DNA from: Akkermansia muciniphila
Lineage (GTDB): Bacteria > Verrucomicrobiota > Verrucomicrobiia > Limisphaerales > BJHT01
Length of the DNA stretch: 64,000 bases
Assembly: GCA_945861535.1 (NCBI GenBank)
Contig: CAMAUZ010000004.1
Coordinates: 124,001-188,000, forward strand
Reading direction: 5' to 3'
Shown: positions 45,868 to 54,046 of the stretch, in pieces
Numbering within the stretch: the first letter of the stretch is position 1
Layout: the number at the start of each line of letters is the position of its first letter
The notes under the pieces: generated by a model
What the model was told of the DNA's origin: nothing
The model's database searches: none
What the model saw: only the letters and a program-made list of their open reading frames with translations
Made by a program: the position numbers and the translations under genes

Positions 45868-47304
45868 ATGAAGACTTTTTTCCCTTGCGCCGGCGCCCGC
45901 GCATTGCACGCGCCGACGCGGCGCGAGTTCATTTACAGCCTGGGCACGAGCCTGGGTAGCGTGGCGTTCACCGCGATGATGGCGCGCGACTCGAGCGCGG
46001 CGGAGAAGGTAAGTCCGCTCGCGCCCAAGGCCGGACATTTTCCCGCGAAGGCGAAGAGCTGCATCTTCCTGATGATGGAAGGCGGACCGTCGCACATCGA
46101 CACGTTCGACCCGAAGCCGGATTTGGAGAAACAGCACCTCAAGGAATTCGTGCGCGAAGGGAAGCAGAAGTCCGCAATGGAAAGCGGCAAGCGCTACTAC
46201 GTGAAAAGCCCGTTCAAGTTCCGCAAGGCCGGCCAGAGCGGCGCGGACATGGCGGAGAACTGGGAGCACCTCGCGAAGGTCGCGGACGAGATTTGCTTCT
46301 GGCGCGGCTGCCACGTGGACTCGGTGAATCACCCGACGGCGATGTATCAGTTGAATTGCGGCAACCGCTTCGGTGGCGACCCGGGCCTTGGCGCATGGGT
46401 GAACTACGGCCTCGGCTCGGTGAACCAGGACTTGCCCGGCTTCATCGTGCTGCCGGAGGTTTCCTATCCGCAGGGTGGCGCGGCGAACTGGAGCAATGGC
46501 TATCTGCCCGCGAGTTTCCAAGGCACGCCGCTGCGCGCGAAAGGTTCGCCCATCCTCGACCTCACGCCGCCCGCCGGCATCACGCCCGAGCATCAGCGCG
46601 CAAACCTCGATCTGCTTGCGAAGCTCAACACCGCGCACGCCGCGCAGCATCCCGGCCACGACGAACTCGCCGCGCGCATGAACAATTACGAACTCGCCTT
46701 CCGCATGCAGATGCAAGTGCCGGAGACACTCGACCTCTCGAAGGAAGACGCGCAGACGAAGGAAAACTACGGCATCGGCAAAGACGCGACGGATTCGTTC
46801 GGGCGCAAATGTCTCCTCGCGCGCAGGCTCGTCGAGAAAGGCGTGCGCTTCATCCAGCTCTACAACGGCACGTGGGATTCGCACGACTACATCGAGCGCG
46901 CCCACGGCAATCTCGTCCGCGGCGTGGACCAACCCATCGCCGCGCTCATCGCCGACCTCAAGCAACGCAGCCTCCTCGAGAGCACCCTCATCGTGTGGTG
47001 TGGGGAATTCGGCCGCACGCCTGACAACGGCGTGCGCGGCGGCACCGCCTACGGTCGTGACCACAACCCGAATGCGATGACCATCTGGCTCGCGGGCGGC
47101 GGCTGCAAAGCCGGCACCACGCTCGGCGCGACGGACGATCTGGGAATGACCGCCGTGGAAGGCAAGGCGCACGTGCGCGATTTCCACGTCACGCTGCTGC
47201 GCCTCCTCGGCCTCGACGACAACAAACTCACCTACTACCACGCAGGCCGCTTCAAGCAGCTCTCCCAATTCGGCGGCCAGGTGGTCAAAGGACTCATCTC
47301 ATGA
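45868..47304 (+). CDS. DUF1501 domain protein
   Basis: A 478-residue DUF1501 protein. The start APTRREFIYSLGTSLGSVAF gives a Tat-like signal (RREF). Motifs: MMEGGPSHIDTFDPKPDLE, IVWCGEFGRTPDN, GRDHNPNAMTIWLAGGG, HVRDFHVTLLRLLGLDDNK. ATG 45868 is preferred; a GTG 9 bp upstream is an alternative. Its last codon overlaps the next start (ATGA), so it is translationally coupled to a propeller protein, an extension of the usual DUF1501 partnership. Confidence 0.93.
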   Translation: MKTFFPCAGARALHAPTRREFIYSLGTSLGSVAFTAMMARDSSAAEKVSPLAPKAGHFPAKAKSCIFLMMEGGPSHIDTFDPKPDLEKQHLKEFVREGKQKSAMESGKRYYVKSPFKFRKAGQSGADMAENWEHLAKVADEICFWRGCHVDSVNHPTAMYQLNCGNRFGGDPGLGAWVNYGLGSVNQDLPGFIVLPEVSYPQGGAANWSNGYLPASFQGTPLRAKGSPILDLTPPAGITPEHQRANLDLLAKLNTAHAAQHPGHDELAARMNNYELAFRMQMQVPETLDLSKEDAQTKENYGIGKDATDSFGRKCLLARRLVEKGVRFIQLYNGTWDSHDYIERAHGNLVRGVDQPIAALIADLKQRSLLESTLIVWCGEFGRTPDNGVRGGTAYGRDHNPNAMTIWLAGGGCKAGTTLGATDDLGMTAVEGKAHVRDFHVTLLRLLGLDDNKLTYYHAGRFKQLSQFGGQVVKGLIS

Positions 47305-48794
47305 AACCACTCACCCTATTAATCCTATTGCAGACTTTGGCGCTCACTCCCTTCCTTCGCGCCGAGGAAGACCTCGGGGCCATGTGGGGCACCGCGGCGG
47401 AGGAGGCCAAATACTATCCCATCGTCAACTTACTCATTCCCACCGGCGTCCCCCTGCGACCGGGGGGACTGGAAATCCTGCCAGATGGACGGCTCGCCGT
47501 GGGCACGCGGCGGGGTGACATCTATTTCATCAAGGGCGCGTTCGATACTCCGCCCAGGCCGGAGTATCAGCTCTTCGCCAGTGGCCAGGATGAGATCTTC
47601 TCCCTGGCGTGGAAGGACGGCGCACTGACCTCGACCAGTTGGGGGGAAGTTACTCGCATTTCCGATACCGACGCCGATGGGATTGCCGACCGGTATGACA
47701 CGTTGACCAGCAACTGGGGCTATGCCGAGGGGCACGAATTTGCCTTTGCCTCCAAGCACGATTCCGCCGGTAACATCTGGGTGGCATTGGGACTGAGTGG
47801 CTCGTACGAGTCCCACAACCTGTATCGCGGTTGGGCGGTGAAAGTGACGCCGCAGGGAAAGATGATTCCGGTGTGCAGCGGTTTGCGCAGCCCCGGCGGC
47901 GTAGGCGCCAACGCCCAGGGCGCGATGTTTGCCATCGAGAGTCAGGGGCCGTGGAACGGATGCTGTTCGTTGAAGCATCTCAAGGAGGGCGGCTTCGTAG
48001 GGCATCCCGCGAGTTACAACTGGTATCCCTTCGCGCCCGGCGTGAAGGCGCCCGAGCTCAAGCCGAACACCAATTCACGCATGGGCGTGGAGAAGAAACG
48101 GATCAAGGAACTGGTGCCCCCGGCGGTGAAGTTTCCCTACATCAAGATGGGCCGCTCCCTCTCCGGGTTCCGTCTCAACACTACGGGCGGAAAGTTCGGC
48201 CCTTTCGACGGCCAACTCTTCCTCGGTGACTACAGTCTCAGCCTGATCCTGCGCGCGACCACCGAGCAGATCAACGGCGTGTGGCAGGGCGCGTGTTATC
48301 CATTTCGCGAAGGGCTGGCCACCGGGATAATGAATGTGGAGTTCTCGCCCAAAGGGCAGCTCGTCGCCGGAGGATTTACCACCAGCCGCCAGTGGCCCGT
48401 GCGCGGAACCGAGCCATTTGCCCTCCAACGGATAGACTGGAACGGCGTCGTGCCGTTCGAGATCAAGGAGATCAACATCAAGAGAGACGGCTTCCTGATC
48501 ACCTTCACCAAGCCCGTGGACAAGCAAATCGCCGCCAAGCCCGAATCCTACAACATCACCACCTATACCCATATCTACCACGGTGCCTATGGCAGTCCCG
48601 AGGTGGATCAGACGACCGCACAGGTGACCCAGGCAATCCCCGCAGCGGACGGTCTCTCAGTGATGGTGCGACTGGAGGGGATCGTAGAAGACCATATCCA
48701 TGACTTTGACCTCGCCAAAATCACCGCCCCGGACGGCCAACGTCTCTTGCACACCAAGGCTTACTACACGGTGAACGAGATTCCGAAAGACTAA
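47301..48794 (+). CDS. L-sorbosone dehydrogenase-like beta-propeller protein
   Basis: A 497-residue exported protein (signal peptide 1-21). It has the six-bladed propeller pattern of PQQ-dependent sugar/sorbosone dehydrogenase-like proteins: GVPLRPGGLEILPDGRLAVG, ISDTDADGIADRYDTL, GLRSPGGVGANAQGAMFAIE, and FDGQLFLGDYSLSLILR. Family knowledge: in Planctomycetes and Verrucomicrobia these domains often carry an extra cytochrome; none is fused here. No canonical PQQ ligands can be confirmed by eye, so enzymatic activity is uncertain. It overlaps the DUF1501 stop by 4 bp. Confidence 0.88.
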   Translation: MKPLTLLILLQTLALTPFLRAEEDLGAMWGTAAEEAKYYPIVNLLIPTGVPLRPGGLEILPDGRLAVGTRRGDIYFIKGAFDTPPRPEYQLFASGQDEIFSLAWKDGALTSTSWGEVTRISDTDADGIADRYDTLTSNWGYAEGHEFAFASKHDSAGNIWVALGLSGSYESHNLYRGWAVKVTPQGKMIPVCSGLRSPGGVGANAQGAMFAIESQGPWNGCCSLKHLKEGGFVGHPASYNWYPFAPGVKAPELKPNTNSRMGVEKKRIKELVPPAVKFPYIKMGRSLSGFRLNTTGGKFGPFDGQLFLGDYSLSLILRATTEQINGVWQGACYPFREGLATGIMNVEFSPKGQLVAGGFTTSRQWPVRGTEPFALQRIDWNGVVPFEIKEINIKRDGFLITFTKPVDKQIAAKPESYNITTYTHIYHGAYGSPEVDQTTAQVTQAIPAADGLSVMVRLEGIVEDHIHDFDLAKITAPDGQRLLHTKAYYTVNEIPKD

Positions 48795-48875
48795 CGCTCC
48801 GAAACCTCCGATTCCGGACAATCCCTGACGAGGCGTGGGTTGACGGTCCCCCTGACTTCGCGGCATTTTGCCCTC

Positions 48876-49076
48876 ATGAGCACTCTGATTGAAATCGAAC
48901 AGGCGATTGAACAACTGCCACCGCAGACGTTCCGCGAGCTGCGCAAGTGGATCGCCGATCGTGATTGGGCACAGTGGGACTCGCGAATCGAGGCGGATGT
49001 GGCTGCCGGCAAGTTCGACGCACTGCGCAATCGAATCCAAGCTGATGACACAGCCGGAAATTGCGCCCAACTGTGA
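48876..49076 (+). CDS. Antitoxin-like protein (RelE/ParE-type module)
   Basis: A 66-residue protein from ATG 48876 (LIEIEQAIEQLPPQTFRELR, then WDSRIEADVAAGKFDAL). The EADVAAGKFD pattern is typical of small antitoxins whose C-terminal helix wraps the toxin. The last base pairs overlap the downstream toxin start (GTGA). It likely neutralises and represses that toxin. Confidence 0.75.
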   Translation: MSTLIEIEQAIEQLPPQTFRELRKWIADRDWAQWDSRIEADVAAGKFDALRNRIQADDTAGNCAQL

Positions 49077-49330
49077 AGCACAAGGCGCATCCAAAGTTTT
49101 GGTTTCATTATCGCCAGCTTTCCTCTTCAGCACGTGCCCTGGCGGATAAGAATTTCGAGTTGTTGCAAGCGAACCCGAGGCATGGGTCTCTGCAATTGAA
49201 GAAGGTGGGCCGGAAAATGTATTCGGCACGGATCGGGCTGGAACACCGCGCACTGACTTTTGATCTAGGCACTCATTTGGTGGGGTTCTGGATCGGCTCG
49301 CTCGACGAATATGAACGGCTGATTGGGTGA
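49073..49330 (+). CDS. RelE/ParE-superfamily toxin-like protein
   Basis: An 85-residue protein from GTG 49073 overlapping the antitoxin stop by 4 bp. It has the compact RelE/ParE pattern: HPKFWFHYRQLSSSARALAD, then NPRHGSLQLKKVGRKMYSAR, EHRALTF and a final strand LVGFWIGSLDEYERLI. Members either cleave mRNA on the ribosome or inhibit gyrase; which applies is not clear. The TTG at 49061 is an alternative start. Confidence 0.75.
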   Translation: MKHKAHPKFWFHYRQLSSSARALADKNFELLQANPRHGSLQLKKVGRKMYSARIGLEHRALTFDLGTHLVGFWIGSLDEYERLIG

Positions 49331-49378
49331 AAGCAGCCGTGAGTTGACGGCACGGTGGGCACCAGACACTCTCCGCGC

Positions 49379-49603
49379 ATGAACACGATCACCGCAATCT
49401 TTGAACCCGCCGCGGACGGCACGTTGCACCTGCCAGTGCCTGAGGCCTGGCGCAAGCTGTCCATTCGCGTGACTGCGGAGTTGGAGCCGGTGGAGAAAAC
49501 TGAGATGGTCCCGAGCTTGAAGGGCTTTGGCTGTTTACAGGGAAAGATTTCGATGGCGCAGGATTTTGATGAGCCGCTGGAGGATTTCAAAGAATACACC
49601 TGA
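49379..49603 (+). CDS. VapB-like antitoxin (DUF2281-type)
   Basis: A 74-residue protein beginning MNTITAIFEPAADGTLHLPV, the small beta-strand start of DUF2281/AbrB-like antitoxins. It ends in an acidic helix (DFDEPLEDFKEYT) suited to binding a PIN toxin. Its stop overlaps the next start by one base (TGATG). Confidence 0.75.
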   Translation: MNTITAIFEPAADGTLHLPVPEAWRKLSIRVTAELEPVEKTEMVPSLKGFGCLQGKISMAQDFDEPLEDFKEYT

Positions 49604-49996
49604 TGCGCCTGCTCATTGATACTCATGCGTTGCTGTGGTTCTGCGAGGGCAGCAAGCTGCTAACCGAGGCAGCCCGGGCGGCGATGGAGGATGAAACGAA
49701 CGAACGGTTCGTCAGCCAGGCCGTCCCGTGGGAGATAGCGATCAAGCTGGCACTCGGGAAATTGCAGCTCCAAGCGGACTACCAGGCGATCTTTCCCGGG
49801 GTGTTGGATGCGAACGGATTTAGAATGTTGCCCCCCAAGCTTCGAACACTATCGTCGTCTCATCACGCTGCCGAGGCATCATGGAGACCCTTTTGACCGG
49901 CTCATGATTTGCCAGGCACAGACCGAAGGGCTGACGATCATCACCCGCGATCCGCAGTTTTCCGCCTACGATGTTTCGCTGTTGTGGCGCGGATGA
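49603..49996 (+). pseudogene. Frameshifted PIN-domain (VapC-like) toxin
   Basis: The frame from ATG 49603 reads a PIN domain start: LLIDTHALLWF with the catalytic Asp6, then VPWEIAIKLALGKL. It runs into a stop at 49896. Another frame continues the domain from PPSFEHYRRLITLPRHHGDP and DRLMICQAQTEGLTIITRDP to 49996. The two meet at a run of six C (49831-49836). With five C the protein is continuous (LPPSFEHYRR). So a +1 indel in a homopolymer inactivates the toxin, or the base call is wrong. Confidence 0.85.
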
Positions 49997-50032
49997 GCAC
50001 CGTCACCAACTCGCACCCCGACCTGTCAACCC

Positions 50033-51067
50033 ATGCCTACACGACCACTGAGTCTTCTTTGTTCCATCGCCTTCCTCCTATCCTTCGCCGATGGTCGCGC
50101 CCAAGTTCCCGCCGAACTGCAATGGCTGACCTACCCCGGCGGTGACGGCCCCGGCAAAGGCAGGCGCGTCGTGCTCATCGCCGCCGATCAGGAATATCGC
50201 AGCGAACAGTCGATGCCCATGATGGCCAAGATTCTCAGCACCCATCATGGCTTCGACTGCACCGTGCTGTTCGCCGTGAATGAAAAGGGAGAGGTCGATC
50301 CGACCATGCCGGTCTATCCCGAGAAAGGTAAGGAATTCAAACAGCACCACATTCCCGGCCTTGAGCAACTGGCGTCGGCTGACTTGGTCATCTTCTTTCC
50401 CCGTCTGCTCACGCTTCCGGTGCCCGAGCGCGAACTCATTGTGAAATATGTCGATTCCGGAAAACCGATCATCTCGCTGCGGACGGGGAACCACGGCTTC
50501 CACGCCGCGTTGCCCTATAAGATCAACGGCAAACAGGTCCGCTGGGGTGAGGATGTGCTCGGCGGTTCCTTCATGGGCCATCATGGGCGCTGGCAGGCGG
50601 ACTCCACCCGCGGCACCATTGTGCCGGAACAGAAGGATCACCCCATTCTGATTGGCGTGAGTGACATCTGGGGGAACTCGGACGTTTACCGGACCTACAA
50701 AGAAGGGACAAGTCTGCCAGCGGGCTGCACCGCCCTGGTCTGGGGCCAGCCCTTGATGGGCCGGAAGCCCGACGATCTACCGAATCCCAAACTGGAACCG
50801 CTGCCCGTCGCCTGGTTCAAGCACTGGCAGACCAGCGAGGGCAAAACCGCCCGGGTCTTGCAATCCACCATGGGCAGCGGCACCGACCTCGAGAATCCCG
50901 GCCTGCGACGGCTCATCATTAACGCCGTCTATTGGGGCATCGGCATGGAATCCACCATCACTCCCACCCGCAGCGTTGATATCGTCGGCACCTACAAGCC
51001 GCTCAAAAGCGGGTTCAACTACAAAGAAATCGGCGTCGTCCCGAAGCCACCCTCGGCCTACAAATAG
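50033..51067 (+). CDS. Secreted ThuA-like domain protein
   Basis: A 344-residue exported protein (signal 1-23). ThuA-like hallmarks: RRVVLIAADQEYRSEQSMPM, ADLVIFFPRLLTLP, GKPIISLRTGNHGFHAALP, VLGGSFMGHHG and a C-terminal RRLIINAVYWGIG. It is shorter in its N-terminus than the copy at 10731 and of a distinct subfamily. The next gene starts 47 bp later on the same strand, so they may be co-transcribed. Confidence 0.85.
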   Translation: MPTRPLSLLCSIAFLLSFADGRAQVPAELQWLTYPGGDGPGKGRRVVLIAADQEYRSEQSMPMMAKILSTHHGFDCTVLFAVNEKGEVDPTMPVYPEKGKEFKQHHIPGLEQLASADLVIFFPRLLTLPVPERELIVKYVDSGKPIISLRTGNHGFHAALPYKINGKQVRWGEDVLGGSFMGHHGRWQADSTRGTIVPEQKDHPILIGVSDIWGNSDVYRTYKEGTSLPAGCTALVWGQPLMGRKPDDLPNPKLEPLPVAWFKHWQTSEGKTARVLQSTMGSGTDLENPGLRRLIINAVYWGIGMESTITPTRSVDIVGTYKPLKSGFNYKEIGVVPKPPSAYK

Positions 51068-51113
51068 AATCTCGACGACGACATATTTCACGAAGCCTGT
51101 CAGGAACTGCCGC

Positions 51114-52355
51114 ATGACACTCAGTGCCTCCTTGTCTTACTCGCTGCCCTTGGCTGTTTTTTTGCGAAGCATGCTGCTGGTCTGCGGAATTGCGGCGGGC
51201 GGCCTCGCGGCGGCCGAGCCGGATTTTGCGGGTGAATGGGACACGACCTACGGCCGGATGTCTCTCCGGGTCGAGGGCAAGTCAGTGGTGGGAACTTACT
51301 TCGTCCCCGGTGGCCCGGTGAATGACTTGAGGGGTGAGAGCAGCAGCGGCAAACTCACTTTCACCTACTCCGAGCCGGATGTGATCGGCGAGGGGCAATT
51401 CATCCTCAGTACCGACCGCCGAAGCTTCTCGGGGCGCTGGCGGGAAAAAGGGCAGAGCCGATGGGATTCGTGGGATGGCCGGCGCGTGGTGGCCGCGGCC
51501 GCCGGGTTTTCCGGCGTCTGGAAGACCAGTTTCGGCCTGATGCGTCTGAACCAGGACGGCGAAAAGGTCACCGGCTGTTACACCTTTGGCGAGCGCTCGG
51601 AAATTAGCGGCACGGTGAAGTCCGGCGTACTGGGCTTCACTTACCAAGAACCCAGCGGGGTCGCAGGCGTCGGTGAGTTCAAGCTTGGCGCCGATGCCGG
51701 CTCGTTTTCCGGAACTTGGAAACAGCAGGACGGCAAGCTGGGCGGAGGCTGGGAGGGCGCGCGTCTGGCACCCACGCCCGGACGGTCTTGGCTGGTGGTG
51801 CTGGAGGCAAACTGGGAGGCCAACCTGCGCGCCAACGAGTATTCCTTCGGCGACATGCTCAAACAGTTTTTCACCCGGGTCCCCGGCGTGGCGGTCCGCC
51901 ATCGCTACTTCGACGGCCGCGAGAATTTCGCCAGATGGTGTGCCGAACTGCCCTACCTTAACGAACCGATTGTGTTCTACATTGCAAGCCACGGGACAGA
52001 GGCGGGGATCACAGTTGGGAGGAATACGCTCACCGGTGACTTCATCGGACAGCAACTTCGCCATGCCCGGGACATCAGACTGGTGCATCTCGGTGCTTGT
52101 CTCGCGATGGCGGGCGATGTCCCCCAGCGCATCCGTGCCGCCAGCGGACTGCCCGCTCCGGTCTCCGGCTATACCAAAGTCGCAGACTGGGCCGGGAGCG
52201 CCGTGATTGATTTCATGCTGCTGGATCTCGTGCTCGCCCGCCAGATGCAGCCAGCCGAGGCGGTCCGCCAGGTGCAGAAAAGCATGGCCTTCGCGGGAGA
52301 CAAAGAGCTGCCGGACAGCGCCATCAAACCCGCCGGATTGAAGGTCCTGGAGTGA
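51114..52355 (+). CDS. Secreted caspase-like protein with two N-terminal beta repeats
   Basis: A 413-residue protein with a signal segment (about 1-35). Two similar ~80-residue repeats follow (DFAGEWDTTYGRMSLR and FSGVWKTSFGLMRLNQDG, each ending SFSGRW/SFSGTW), probably small beta-barrel or beta-sandwich units. The C-terminal half has SWLVVLEANWEANLRANEYS, FYIASHGTEAGI (His293) and RLVHLGACLAMAGD (Cys329). This is the His-Gly / Ala-Cys dyad layout of caspase-fold (C14) peptidases, with the large-subunit length right for that family. The call is from the dyad and strand order only. Being exported is unusual for a caspase-like enzyme. Confidence 0.7.
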   Translation: MTLSASLSYSLPLAVFLRSMLLVCGIAAGGLAAAEPDFAGEWDTTYGRMSLRVEGKSVVGTYFVPGGPVNDLRGESSSGKLTFTYSEPDVIGEGQFILSTDRRSFSGRWREKGQSRWDSWDGRRVVAAAAGFSGVWKTSFGLMRLNQDGEKVTGCYTFGERSEISGTVKSGVLGFTYQEPSGVAGVGEFKLGADAGSFSGTWKQQDGKLGGGWEGARLAPTPGRSWLVVLEANWEANLRANEYSFGDMLKQFFTRVPGVAVRHRYFDGRENFARWCAELPYLNEPIVFYIASHGTEAGITVGRNTLTGDFIGQQLRHARDIRLVHLGACLAMAGDVPQRIRAASGLPAPVSGYTKVADWAGSAVIDFMLLDLVLARQMQPAEAVRQVQKSMAFAGDKELPDSAIKPAGLKVLE

Positions 52356-52480
52356 CTTGCCCCAGAGGCCCCGACCTTATGCGGGCCACGACCAGTGCCC
52401 GCATTCTGCTTGCCTCACGGCGCGCAGAGGTTTAGTCCCTTGCACGATCCTTTGCCGTTCATCGCTGACACGAAAAACTT

Positions 52481-53890
52481 ATGAAACTTCCCAAGACTTC
52501 CCGCCGCCGCTTTGTCCAGGCCGGCGGCGTTGGTTTGCTCAATCTCGCGGTGCCGGGTTTGGTCGTCGGCAAGGATAAATTCGATGCGTCCGGCAAGGCC
52601 GTGTCCTCGAAGAAATGCTGCATTTTCCTGCTGCTGTGCGGCGGCCCGAGTCACATCGACACCTGGGACTTGAAGCCCGAGGCCCCGTCCGAAATTCGCG
52701 GGCCTTACAAACCGATCCGCACCAAGGTGCCGGGGATGCAGTTGAGCGAGCTGCATCCGCAGCTCGCGAAGGTCACCGACCAGTTTTGTCTCATCCGCTC
52801 GGTGCATCATCCCCGGCCGATCAACAATCACTTCGATGCCATGCACAATCTGCTGTGCGGGCAGGTGGTCGAGCGGGTCCGGGAAGGCGTGCCCGACGAC
52901 CTGCCTTACATTGGCTCGGTGGTGGCCAAGAGTCTCTCCAACGAACGCAACCTGATTTCCAACGCGTGGCTCATCAAATGTGTCGGCCCGCCGGTGTTCT
53001 GCGCCCCGAACCTCGGCTCGGGCGGTTATCTCGGCTCGGCGTATGCGCCGGTGTTCATTGGCTCCGCGGACAATCATCCGGCGATGCCGAAATTCCGGCT
53101 GCCGGAAATTTATGACACCGCCGATCCCGCCCGCCTGCAGGAACGGCGCAAACTGCTCGACGCGCTCGAATCCGACCGGCTCGCCGCCGACGCGGGCGGC
53201 AAGGACTGGCATGAACTGCGCGAACTGGCTTACGACGCGATGACCCGGCCGGAAGGGCGCGCGGCCTTTGACTTGAGTCGCGAGCCGGTGACGGTCCGCG
53301 AGCGTTACGGCATGCATCCGCTCGGTCAGAACCTGCTCCTCGCGCGGCGGATGGTGGAGGCCGGCGTGCGTTTCGTGACCGTCAATGGCTGGGTCGGCTC
53401 CGCACCCGGAGAAACCGGCGGGGGACCGCCCAGTTCCAGTTGGGACATGCACGGCGGCAACATGGGCATGGGCAACGCCTTCAGCAACGGTTCCTACGGC
53501 ATGAACTTCTGTCTGCCGCGCCTCGATCAAGCCCTCTCCGCGCTCCTGACTGATCTCAAGGATCGCGGCATGTTGGATGACACGCTTGTCGTCGCGATGG
53601 GCGAGTTCGGGCGCACGCCGGTCATCCTGACGCAGGGGCCGCCCGGCCGGCAGCACTGGCCGCAATGCTTCTCCGCCATCATGGCCGGTGGCGGCATCCG
53701 CGGCGGGGCCGTCTATGGCGAATCCGACAAAACCGCCGCTGCGCCGAAGAGCCATCCGGTGACGCCGCAAGATATCCACGCCACGGTCCTCCATGCCTTG
53801 GGTGTGCCTCTGAGCGACATCGGCAAGAACACCGGCATCATCCGTCCGCCGTTCTCCTCGGGGAAGCCGATCACGGCCCTGTTCGGATAA
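52481..53890 (+). CDS. DUF1501 domain protein
   Basis: A 469-residue DUF1501 protein with a Tat-type start (LPKTSRRRFVQAGGVGLLNL). Motifs: LLCGGPSHIDTWDLKPEAPS, VVAMGEFGRTPVI, AIMAGGGIRGG and a C-terminus TPQDIHATVLHALG followed by RPPFSSGKPITALFG. A decayed copy of this exact C-terminus is present at 59384-59531. It heads a plus-strand run with DUF1552 and DUF1592-type genes. Confidence 0.94.
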   Translation: MKLPKTSRRRFVQAGGVGLLNLAVPGLVVGKDKFDASGKAVSSKKCCIFLLLCGGPSHIDTWDLKPEAPSEIRGPYKPIRTKVPGMQLSELHPQLAKVTDQFCLIRSVHHPRPINNHFDAMHNLLCGQVVERVREGVPDDLPYIGSVVAKSLSNERNLISNAWLIKCVGPPVFCAPNLGSGGYLGSAYAPVFIGSADNHPAMPKFRLPEIYDTADPARLQERRKLLDALESDRLAADAGGKDWHELRELAYDAMTRPEGRAAFDLSREPVTVRERYGMHPLGQNLLLARRMVEAGVRFVTVNGWVGSAPGETGGGPPSSSWDMHGGNMGMGNAFSNGSYGMNFCLPRLDQALSALLTDLKDRGMLDDTLVVAMGEFGRTPVILTQGPPGRQHWPQCFSAIMAGGGIRGGAVYGESDKTAAAPKSHPVTPQDIHATVLHALGVPLSDIGKNTGIIRPPFSSGKPITALFG

Positions 53891-54046
53891 GCCTGACTCG
53901 GCAGCCGCGCGACCTGAGTATCCCCGCGGCCTTCAACACCCTCATACTCACTCCCCGATGGTGGTCGCCTGAGCCAGGCCATCGGGCCAGGCCGGACAGA
54001 AAATACCTGTCGAAAAACTGACGGATTCTGCGACCGTTGAAGACGT

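Noticed and set aside
53665-54021. A small plus-strand ORF overlapping the DUF1501 end
   Set aside because: It is a shifted-frame reading of the 3' end of the DUF1501 gene with Arg/His-rich composition.
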